From Opitutia bacterium (GTDB taxonomy: Bacteria > Verrucomicrobiota > Verrucomicrobiia > Opitutales > UBA953): a stretch of 13,174 nt of DNA. The stretch covers positions 1 to 13,174 of the forward strand of contig JAJPZB010000070.1 of the NCBI GenBank assembly GCA_021204635.1, given 5' to 3'. Every line of letters begins with the position of its first letter. Within the stretch, counting starts at the first letter, position 1. This document shows, piece after piece, positions 7,613-13,174 of this stretch. The notes beneath the pieces were generated by a model. The model searched no databases and was not told where the DNA came from. It saw only the letters and a program-made list of their open reading frames with translations. Both the position numbers and the translations under genes were made by a program.

Positions 7613-9829
7613 TCAGAGAACGCCCTGCCCGTGCAGTTGCAGAAGTGCCGTCGCCGTCATCGCGACAAACGCGCACGCGATCGATTCGCCGCCGACAAGG
7701 CCCGAGGCGAGCGCGACGGAATATTCTTCCTCCGTGCGCCGGTGAAGTTTGTTCCAAAGCCAGACCGCGACCGCACCGAGCGCGAACGACGCCGCGTTGT
7801 TGAATGCCGCCGGCAGCGTGAGCACGATCCCCATCCCGATTGCGGAAGGCAGATACGCGCGGAATCTCGGGAGCAATTTTTCGAGAACGGGGATCGCGAT
7901 GCCGATGATGCCGCCAATCGCCATCGCCCAGTAAATCGTCGTCGGCAAGTGCATCGTCGGGTCGTTCAAAAATTCCGCAACAGCCTTCCACATGCGCGCG
8001 GGCGGCGCCGGATATTTTTCCAAAGTCTCGACGTTTGGCACGAGCAAACTCCACACGGGGACGACGAGCGTGGTGCCTATGCAAATCGCGAGAAGCTGCG
8101 TGAAAAACTGGATTCGCGGCTTCATGCCGAGGAGATTTCCGAGCTTCATGTCGGACATCAAATCGCCCGCCGCGCCGCCTGCCGCAGCCGTGACGCCACC
8201 GGTGATCAAATTCGTCTGCAACGCAGCTTTAATCGCAAACGGCGTGTTCTCCACTGCTTTTGCGCCTGGCACAATTGAATATATCAACTGGGAAATTTTC
8301 CCCATCGCGCCAATCGGGTTGGTGTCCGCCTCGCCGCACGAGCGCGCGCAAATCATGCCGAACGCGCCCGCGAGGAAAATCGCCAAAATGCCGAGATACC
8401 ACGCGGTGTTGAATGCGAAGTGGAGCGTCGCGATCAAGCCGATCGCCGCCGGCGCAATCCCGATGAAAAACCACTTCATCGGCACTTCCACGTCTGCCAC
8501 GGGGTCGTCCGCCTCGGCCTTGTCGGGAGTTTTCTTGAACGCACTCGCGAACGCGCGCCCGATCGTTTTCCACTGAAACGCGAGCGAGGTGAAGCTCGCC
8601 ATGACCATGATCGAAGTGCCGCACCAGAGAGACCAGTATATGACGCGAAATCCGCCAAATTCGCCGTCGGCATTGGCGACGACCTCGATGTTGCGGAAAA
8701 TGTCGGCGCCGGCGGCAACGTGCAAAATATCCTGCGAAATGAGCCACGGCGCGATCACCCAATCGAGCAAAATCGCGGTGAAAAACATCGTCAGAGAAAC
8801 GCGCATTCCGCAGAGCATTCCCGCGCCTATGAGGAGCACCGAAGCATCGACCGAGACGCCCGGCAAAGTCGCGCCCGCAACCGTGTCGCCTTTGTCGTTG
8901 ACGCAATCAGCCGGAATCACGACAGGCGCGGGCTGCGCCGAGATGACGCCGTTTTCCATCTTCGCGTCGGTCATCAGCGTCTTGCCCTGAATCCCGCCCC
9001 AGAGCGAGAGCGGGTTAAGAAAATTTGGTAGCCCGATTTCGTCGGGAATAAACGAGAGCGCCGAGCAGAAATTTGAAAATTTTTCCCTGCCGATTTCGGC
9101 AAAAGTCTCGGCGAGCGTCGGCATTTGCTTGAAAACGCCGAGAAGCGCACCGAAGCCGAGCGCGGAAAGCAGCGTCGCGACTTTGCGCTTGACAACCGGA
9201 TTGTCTTTGTTCGCGTAAAGACTTTTGAGCGTTTCGGCAGACGCGATCGACGAGGGGAAACGGAGTCGCTCGCGATTGACCATCGCGCGTTTGAGCGGAA
9301 TCGCGATGCACGTCCCCAACAATGCGGCGAAGAAAATCGTCGGCACCATTTTGTACCACGGCGCAGGCACGAGGCTCACGAGCATGAGCGCGCCGAACGC
9401 GGAAACAACCGTGTGCGTCGTCGTCATGCCGATGACAGACGCGACGGACGACGTTGCCGCATTTTCCAAAATCCCCATCGGCTTGACGCGCCCGCCCGAC
9501 AAACTGCGCAACCCGTTGAACACCACAAACGACAAGATCACGGCAACCAACGCGATGCCGAATCCCCAGCCGATTTTCAGCGAGGTGTACATGCTCGACG
9601 AGCACGCGAAAATGCCGATTATCCCGCCGAAAATCGCGCCGCGAACCGTCAGTTGCGGCTCTTTGTCGGCGCGGTAAATGTATTTGCGCCAGTACGCGTC
9701 GCGCTTATCGACGGGGATTTTGTCGAGCGCAAAAACGCCGGTATCGACAGTTTCGGCGTCGGCGGGAACTTGGTCGGTTTGTTGTTCTGATTCCGCCGTG
9801 GGGTCGGCGCAGCTCTGTTCCTGACTCAT
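7613..9829 (-). CDS. OPT-family oligopeptide/metal-chelate transporter
   Basis: This 738-residue integral inner-membrane protein belongs to the OPT family, proton-coupled importers of short peptides or metal chelates. A polar N-terminus (about 50 residues) precedes many hydrophobic segments: GAIFGGIIGIFACSSSMYTS (59-78) and IALVAVILSFVVFNGL come first. Conserved family blocks are ENAATSSVASVIGM, the GIAPAAIGLIATL segment, TNPIGAMGK in a cytosolic loop, GGAAGDLMSDMKLGNLLGMK and a C-terminal GLVGGESIACAFVAM. The length is normal for bacterial OPT proteins. An in-frame GTG at 9853 would add eight residues; the ATG at 9829 was preferred because it is the stronger codon, but neither has a Shine-Dalgarno site. 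The gene precedes menD by 30 bases. The substrate cannot be read from sequence; peptides are the default guess for this bacterial branch. Confidence 0.88.
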   Translation of the reverse strand: MSQEQSCADPTAESEQQTDQVPADAETVDTGVFALDKIPVDKRDAYWRKYIYRADKEPQLTVRGAIFGGIIGIFACSSSMYTSLKIGWGFGIALVAVILSFVVFNGLRSLSGGRVKPMGILENAATSSVASVIGMTTTHTVVSAFGALMLVSLVPAPWYKMVPTIFFAALLGTCIAIPLKRAMVNRERLRFPSSIASAETLKSLYANKDNPVVKRKVATLLSALGFGALLGVFKQMPTLAETFAEIGREKFSNFCSALSFIPDEIGLPNFLNPLSLWGGIQGKTLMTDAKMENGVISAQPAPVVIPADCVNDKGDTVAGATLPGVSVDASVLLIGAGMLCGMRVSLTMFFTAILLDWVIAPWLISQDILHVAAGADIFRNIEVVANADGEFGGFRVIYWSLWCGTSIMVMASFTSLAFQWKTIGRAFASAFKKTPDKAEADDPVADVEVPMKWFFIGIAPAAIGLIATLHFAFNTAWYLGILAIFLAGAFGMICARSCGEADTNPIGAMGKISQLIYSIVPGAKAVENTPFAIKAALQTNLITGGVTAAAGGAAGDLMSDMKLGNLLGMKPRIQFFTQLLAICIGTTLVVPVWSLLVPNVETLEKYPAPPARMWKAVAEFLNDPTMHLPTTIYWAMAIGGIIGIAIPVLEKLLPRFRAYLPSAIGMGIVLTLPAAFNNAASFALGAVAVWLWNKLHRRTEEEYSVALASGLVGGESIACAFVAMTATALLQLHGQGVL

Positions 9830-9876
9830 GGTTATTGCGGGCAATCTTTTCACTTGCGAGGCATTGTCGCGAGAAT

Positions 9877-9905
9877 TTTTTAAACTAAAAACTCGCCACC
9901 AACAA
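9877..9905 (-). promoter_or_regulatory. Weak candidate promoter for the OPT-menD transcript
   Basis: On the minus strand TTGTTG (9900-9905) and TAAAAA (9877-9882) are separated by 17 bases inside a conspicuous A/T-rich island (about 9875-9890) in GC-rich DNA. The -35-like hexamer is part of the outermost repeat copy. Matches to consensus are modest (three and four of six). Confidence 0.3.
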
Positions 9906-9999
9906 CCCGCTCACCACCAACCCGCCATCGTTGCCGCCACCAAGGCGTTTCCACCACCAACCCAAGTTTCACCACCAACCCGGGTTCCGCCACCAAGCC
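9894..9999 (-). repeat. Six-copy repeat array between the MATE and OPT genes
   Basis: CACCAAC-type copies lie at about 9895-9908, 9911-9923, 9934-9944, 9949-9963, 9969-9982 and 9988-9999, read as GGGTTGGTGG on the minus strand. Four contain the exact octamer (9896, 9914, 9954, 9972). The two ending in CCACCAAG are variants. Starts are about 15-23 bases apart with unrelated spacers. The array fills the space from three bases after the MATE stop to the A/T-rich island before the OPT gene, so any OPT leader RNA or MATE 3' tail would carry it as G-rich RNA. Confidence 0.85.
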
Positions 10000-10001
10000 G
10001 C

Positions 10002-11354
10002 TTACCGCAATTCCACGGGCTTATAGTTGCGGAGAAAGCGCAGAAATACGACTGCGGTGAGGACAACTGCCGCGAGGTCCGCGACGGGCATGCTCACCCA
10101 GACGCCGTCTTGCCCGAAGAAATACGGGAAAATCAGTAGCCCGGGCACGAGGAACAGCATTTGTCGCGTTGTCGAGAGCAATGCCGCAGTTTTGCCGTGG
10201 CCTATCGCCTGGAAGAAGTTGTTGATGACGATTTGCCCGCCGACAAACAGGAATATCGCTGTCGAGAAGTGGAGGCCGCGCACCGTGTGCCTTATCATCT
10301 CCAAGTTGTCTGTGAACACACTCGCGATCAGGCGCGGGCAAAATTGGCAGGCGGCGCAGCAGATTGTCGTGATGATCATTCCCACGACAAACGTGAGCGC
10401 AAATGCCTTGCGCGACCGGTCGTAGCGCCGCGCGCCATGGTTGTAGCCCACGATTGGCTGCATGCCCTGCGTGAGCCCGACAACCGTGAGCGTGCTCACC
10501 GTGAGAATCCGCAAAATTATTCCATACGCCCCGACTGCGAGGTCGCCACCATAGCGCAGCAATTGCTGGTTGATAATCACGGCGATGGCGCACGCGCAAA
10601 TATTCAAAATGCTCGGCGCGCAACCAATTGAAATTATCGGCAAAACCGTGTTCGCTCGCGGGCGATAAATTCCGCGCCTGAAGCGCACAGGGCTGTTCAC
10701 GAACAGAAAGTGGTGGAGCGTGAACAACAAGCCGCAAATCTGCGCGGTGAGCGTCGCAAACGCCGCGCCCATAATTCCCCAGTCAAAAACTTTGATGAAA
10801 AGCGGCGCGAGAATGATGTTGATTAAGACAGAAATTACCACAGCCACGAGCGCGCGATTCGGGAAACCCGCCGCGCGCATGATGTGCGTCAGGTTGAAAA
10901 ACGTGAAGTTCACGGGCGTCCCGAACAAAATGACAACCATGAACTTGTATGCGTAGGGCAAGGTCTGATCGCTCGCGCCAAACCACGTGAGAATCGGCAC
11001 GAGCGCGCACGCAGAAAGCACTCCGAACGGAATCCCGAACACGAGCCCGAGCGAGAAAACATTGCCAAACGCACGCGCCGCACCCATTTCGTCTTTCTCG
11101 CCAAGGCGAATCGAGCAAACCGACGCGCCACCGACGCCGAGAAGCGTCCCCAAGGCAACGGAAAGCGTCATAATCGGGAACGCCACCGCCAAACCCGCGA
11201 GCGCATATTCGCCGACCCATTGCCCAATGAAAATGCTGTCAACAACATTGTAGAGGGCAATCGCGATCATGCCCGCAATCGCGGGAAGCGCGTACTTAGC
11301 CAATAGTCGCCCAACCGGTTCGGTCTCGAGCTCAAGTGTCGAATTTGTCGCCAT
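10002..11354 (-). CDS. MATE-family efflux transporter
   Basis: This 450-residue inner-membrane protein is a multidrug and toxin extrusion (MATE) antiporter, exporting organic compounds in exchange for sodium or protons. The N-terminus PVGRLLAKYALPAIAGMIAI leads into the family hallmark YNVVDSIFIGQWVG (35-48). A second half-repeat is marked by LTQGMQPIVGYNHGARRYDR. About twelve hydrophobic segments are visible, and the length is typical. The ATG at 11354 was chosen although the frame stays open upstream to 11651: the added 99 codons would translate the repeat array into Pro/Thr/Asn-rich sequence and then continue toward nusA, with no MATE homology. The gene is divergent from nusA and bracketed by repeat arrays of opposite orientation. 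The substrate is unknown. Confidence 0.93.
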   Translation of the reverse strand: MATNSTLELETEPVGRLLAKYALPAIAGMIAIALYNVVDSIFIGQWVGEYALAGLAVAFPIMTLSVALGTLLGVGGASVCSIRLGEKDEMGAARAFGNVFSLGLVFGIPFGVLSACALVPILTWFGASDQTLPYAYKFMVVILFGTPVNFTFFNLTHIMRAAGFPNRALVAVVISVLINIILAPLFIKVFDWGIMGAAFATLTAQICGLLFTLHHFLFVNSPVRFRRGIYRPRANTVLPIISIGCAPSILNICACAIAVIINQQLLRYGGDLAVGAYGIILRILTVSTLTVVGLTQGMQPIVGYNHGARRYDRSRKAFALTFVVGMIITTICCAACQFCPRLIASVFTDNLEMIRHTVRGLHFSTAIFLFVGGQIVINNFFQAIGHGKTAALLSTTRQMLFLVPGLLIFPYFFGQDGVWVSMPVADLAAVVLTAVVFLRFLRNYKPVELR

Positions 11355-11422
11355 GCTTTTGCTTTTCGCCACAATAACACAAACCGCCGAAAAAACGCCA
11401 AGACTTTTCCTTATAGTCGCGG

Positions 11423-11520
11423 CGGGTTGGTGGTGGCGCGGGTCAGTGGCGGGATTTGGGTTGGTGGTGAGGCGGGTTGGTGGCGGAATTTGGGTTGGTG
11501 GTGAACTTGGGTTGGTGGCG
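11423..11520 (+). repeat. Five-copy repeat array upstream of MATE and nusA
   Basis: GGGTTGGTGG copies, each followed by TG or CG, lie at 11424, 11458, 11474, 11492 and 11509, with a degenerate sixth (GGGTCAGTGGCGGG, about 11440-11453). All five contain the exact octamer (11426, 11460, 11476, 11494, 11511). Spacing between the last four starts is 16-18 bases. Some intervals share a TTTGGG or CTTGGG lead-in. Orientation is opposite to the arrays in menD and downstream of MATE. Confidence 0.88.
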
Positions 11521-11547
11521 GCGAAGCATTTTGCGCTTTGCTTTGGG

Positions 11548-11576
11548 TTGACAATGCCCGCGCGCGAGAGCAACAT
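11548..11576 (+). promoter_or_regulatory. nusA: Candidate nusA promoter
   Basis: TTGACA (11548-11553) is a perfect -35 box; 17 bases later CAACAT (11571-11576) is a poor -10 (three of six). The -35 sits in TTTGGGTTGACA, which looks like the lead-in of a diverged repeat copy. Transcription from here would begin near 11583 and run through the terminator hairpin before nusA. Confidence 0.35.
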
Positions 11577-11605
11577 CGCCCGCAACACCTTTTCCGACAC
11601 TGAGA

Positions 11606-11629
11606 GTGGGGACGCGCCCCGCTTTTTTT
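11606..11629 (+). terminator. Intrinsic terminator in the nusA leader
   Basis: GTGGGG (11606-11611) pairs with CCCCGC (11617-11622), with one G-T wobble and the 5-base loop ACGCG. Seven T follow at 11623-11629. This is a classic rho-independent terminator for plus-strand transcription, 40 bases before the nusA ATG. No plus-strand gene precedes it (MATE reads away), so it most likely acts on a leader transcript as an attenuator. Confidence 0.6.
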
Positions 11630-11641
11630 GTCGAAAAAAGC
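11621..11641 (+). promoter_or_regulatory. Alternative hairpin overlapping the nusA-leader terminator
   Basis: GCTTTTTT (11621-11628) pairs perfectly with AAAAAAGC (11634-11641) around the loop TGTCG. This stem uses two bases of the terminator stem and its U-tract, so the two folds exclude one another. It could act as an antiterminator, or simply make the terminator A/U-symmetric. It is weaker by base composition than the terminator stem. Confidence 0.4.
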
Positions 11642-11668
11642 CGCCAATCAATCACAACAAAGTCAAAC

Positions 11669-12919
11669 ATGAATAACGAAATAATCAGCGTCTTCGAATA
11701 CATGGAAAAAGAAAAGGGAATCAGCCGCCACGACCTGATTCCCGTGATATGCACGGCGATTAAAACCGCTTCGGAAAGGGGCGTAAACGCCGGTCAGGAA
11801 ATCAAAGTCGAAATCGACCCCAAGAGCGGCGACATCAAGGCGTGGGCGCTGAAAACAGTCGTGGATTCCGTCTCCGACCAGTTGCGCGAAATCCACATCA
11901 AAAAGGCGGAGCTCTACAAGGCGAACCCGAAAATCGGCGACGTCATTGAGCAGGAAATTTCCCCGAGCTCTCTCGGGCGCATCGCCGCGCAAATGGTCCA
12001 GCAGACGGTGACGCAATGGGTGAGCAACAGGACGAAGGAGCAGCTTTACGAAGAATACAAAGACAAGGTCGGGCTGATAGTCTCCGGCGAAATCCACAGG
12101 CGCGAACGCCGAGACTTCATCGTCAGCCTCGGAAAGGCGGAGGCGACGCTGCCGGGCCGCGAGTGCTCCCGCACGGACGAATTTCAGGTCGGAGACCACA
12201 TCACCGCATTGTTGCAGCGCATTGACACGACGACGCGCGGGCCCGAAATCATTCTCTCGCGCACGGACCCGAATTTCGTCCGCCGAATGCTCGAGCGCGA
12301 AGTGACGGAAATTGCCGACGGCTCGGTCAAGATTGTCGCAATCGCTCGCGACGCGGGCAACCGCACGAAGATCGCAGTCGATACCGACGACCCGAAGATC
12401 GACCCCGTCGGCGCATGCGTCGGCGCGCGCGGTGCACGCGTTCGCAATCTCGTCAAGGAATTGAACAACGAGAAAATCGACATCATCCGCTACAGCGAAG
12501 ATCCGGAGACGATGCTCCGCGACGCGATAAAGCCGGCAATTCCGCGCAACATCGCGATAGATCCCGAAAATCACAGCATATATTTTGAAGTCTCCGACGA
12601 CGACATGGCGACCGCGCTCGGCCGCCGCGGGCAAAACGCAAAACTCACCTCGAAGCTCCTCGGTTGGCGCTTGCAGATTGACAAACTCGCCGCGCAGACG
12701 ACGCATATCGACGCCAAGAAAGACGCCGCCGTTTCCGTCTTCGCAAATATTCCGGGCATCACCGAAGATTTCGCCTCGCGCCTCGTCTCCGCCGGATTCA
12801 CCGATTTGCAATTCTTCGACGAGGAAAACATCACGGAAGACCTCTGCGAGGCAGGATTCTCGCCCGAGGAAGCAAAAATCATTGTGGAATGCGTTGAAGC
12901 CGCCCGAGGAAAAGCCTAA
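11669..12919 (+). CDS. nusA: Transcription termination/antitermination factor NusA
   Basis: This 416-residue cytosolic protein is NusA, which binds RNA polymerase and nascent RNA to control pausing, termination and antitermination. Domains in order are the polymerase-binding N-terminal domain (1-125, beginning MNNEIISVFEYMEKEKGISR), the S1 domain (about 132-197, starting VGLIVSGEI), KH1 with the core DPVGACVGARGARVRNL (245-261), KH2 with GRRGQNAKLTSKLLGW (318-333) and a C-terminal helix-hairpin-helix segment (about 355-410, IPGITEDFASRLVSAGFTDL). The linker SRTDPNFVRRMLEREVTEI is also diagnostic. The ATG at 11669 gives the standard N-terminus; an upstream in-frame ATG at 11606 falls in the terminator hairpin and is rejected. 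No Shine-Dalgarno site is seen. The gene is followed after 27 bases by probable infB, the usual order. The terminator in its leader suggests feedback control. Confidence 0.96.
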   Translation: MNNEIISVFEYMEKEKGISRHDLIPVICTAIKTASERGVNAGQEIKVEIDPKSGDIKAWALKTVVDSVSDQLREIHIKKAELYKANPKIGDVIEQEISPSSLGRIAAQMVQQTVTQWVSNRTKEQLYEEYKDKVGLIVSGEIHRRERRDFIVSLGKAEATLPGRECSRTDEFQVGDHITALLQRIDTTTRGPEIILSRTDPNFVRRMLEREVTEIADGSVKIVAIARDAGNRTKIAVDTDDPKIDPVGACVGARGARVRNLVKELNNEKIDIIRYSEDPETMLRDAIKPAIPRNIAIDPENHSIYFEVSDDDMATALGRRGQNAKLTSKLLGWRLQIDKLAAQTTHIDAKKDAAVSVFANIPGITEDFASRLVSAGFTDLQFFDEENITEDLCEAGFSPEEAKIIVECVEAARGKA

Positions 12920-12946
12920 GATTGCCCAACTGAATTTTTCAGCGCC

Positions 12947-13174
12947 ATGGCATTACACGTAAAAGACATCTCTGCGCAACTCGGCGTCTCAAACAGATTG
13001 ATGGTGCTTTTCCTCGCGGAAACTCACCCCGAATACGGGATCACGGACGCGAGCAAGCACCACAACAAGGAGTTCTCGTGGTGGGTTGAAGACGACGCGA
13101 AAAGCCCGGAGGAAGAAATCCGCGAGCAGTTGGCGGCGTTTGTGGCAAAACACCCCGAACTCGCAGATGACGCA
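12947..13174 (+). CDS. infB: Probable translation initiation factor IF-2, N-terminal part (runs off the window)
   Basis: Seventy-six codons are open from the ATG at 12947 to the window edge, with no stop. The N-terminus HVKDISAQLGVSNRLMVLFL (4-23) resembles the small IF2_N helical motif (pattern I-x-x-L-A-x-x-L-G-V-S). The position directly after nusA is where infB normally lies. The following segment, rich in charged residues and with FSWWVEDD (43-50), is not a part of IF-2 I recognise; the N-terminal region of IF-2 is highly variable. The GTPase domain lies outside the window, so the call rests on a short motif plus gene order. Confidence 0.6.
   Translation, partial: MALHVKDISAQLGVSNRLMVLFLAETHPEYGITDASKHHNKEFSWWVEDDAKSPEEEIREQLAAFVAKHPELADDA

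Larger units (their letters stand above)
11355..11668. other. Intergenic region between divergent MATE and nusA genes
   Basis: This 314-base region holds, from left to right, the MATE start region (with a TATAAG box on the minus strand at 11410-11415 but no convincing -35), a plus-oriented repeat array (11423-11520), a TTGACA candidate promoter box for nusA (11548-11553), an intrinsic terminator structure (11606-11629) and an overlapping A/T hairpin (11621-11641). I see no convincing short gene in it and no rimP, which often precedes nusA in other bacteria. Confidence 0.7.

Noticed and set aside
6353..8278. A 641-codon plus-strand frame opposite menD and the end of the OPT gene
   Set aside because: It spans two real minus-strand genes and contains translated repeat arrays (runs of Thr/Asn/Pro/Val); no recognisable domain.
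8316..8327. GGGTTGGTGTCC inside the OPT gene as a further repeat copy
   Set aside because: It differs in the core octamer and encodes the conserved OPT residues DTNPIG, so the protein sequence explains it.
9854..10001. Short coding gene in the MATE-OPT intergenic region
   Set aside because: Only repeat copies and an A/T-rich island are present; any open frame consists of translated repeats.
6231..11520. Insertion sequence or transposon carrying the repeats
   Set aside because: No transposase, no terminal inverted repeats of normal length and no target-site duplication could be seen; the genes between the arrays are ordinary transporters and menD.
11355..11651. N-terminal extension of the MATE frame by 99 codons
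   Set aside because: It translates the repeat array and reaches into the nusA leader terminator; MATE homology begins just after the ATG at 11354 and the resulting length is normal.

Overview
The window reads as a chromosomal segment of a GC-rich, probably anaerobic bacterium. Gene content and protein flavour (a MenD with an enlarged middle domain, an OPT-family transporter, a HisI with an asparagine/glutamate-rich metal loop, a very long fused 2-hydroxyacyl-CoA dehydratase activase, little use of Shine-Dalgarno sites) suggest the Verrucomicrobiota/PVC group. That placement is inference; no rRNA or other decisive marker is present.

Layout. Six genes lie on the minus strand, transcribed from right to left: a MATE efflux protein (11354 to 10002), an OPT-family transporter (9829 to 7613), menD (7582 to 5669), a TetR-type regulator (5542 to 4922), a 1457-residue fused activase/dehydratase-like iron-sulfur protein (4866 to 493) and hisI (474 to 43). 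Divergent from MATE, across a 314-base intergenic region, nusA (11669 to 12919) and the start of a probable infB run rightwards on the plus strand and leave the window.

Functional groups. nusA-infB is the conserved transcription/translation block. The OPT transporter and menD are 30 bases apart and probably share a transcript. TetR, activase and hisI form a second tight cluster (55 and 18 bases apart), apparently started by a promoter with a perfect TTGACA box that carries a small palindrome suited to autoregulation. No 2-hydroxyacyl-CoA dehydratase subunits, other men genes or other his genes are in the window, so the partners of these enzymes lie elsewhere.

The most unusual content is a short G-rich repeat with core GGGTTGGTGG followed by TG or CG. 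Its octamer GTTGGTGG occurs 16 times on the two strands (about 0.4 expected by chance), 15 of them between 6233 and 11518. It forms one array inside menD, where all spacings are multiples of three and the repeat is translated into Gly/Val/Asn-rich insertions. It forms a second array between the OPT and MATE genes, and a third array in the opposite orientation upstream of MATE, so that MATE is bracketed by inverted arrays. The octamer matches the relaxed Chi motif known in Haemophilus (GNTGGTGG), and one copy is the exact E. coli Chi octamer. A second point of interest is the nusA leader, which holds a textbook intrinsic terminator overlapped by a mutually exclusive A/T hairpin, suggesting attenuation of the nusA operon.
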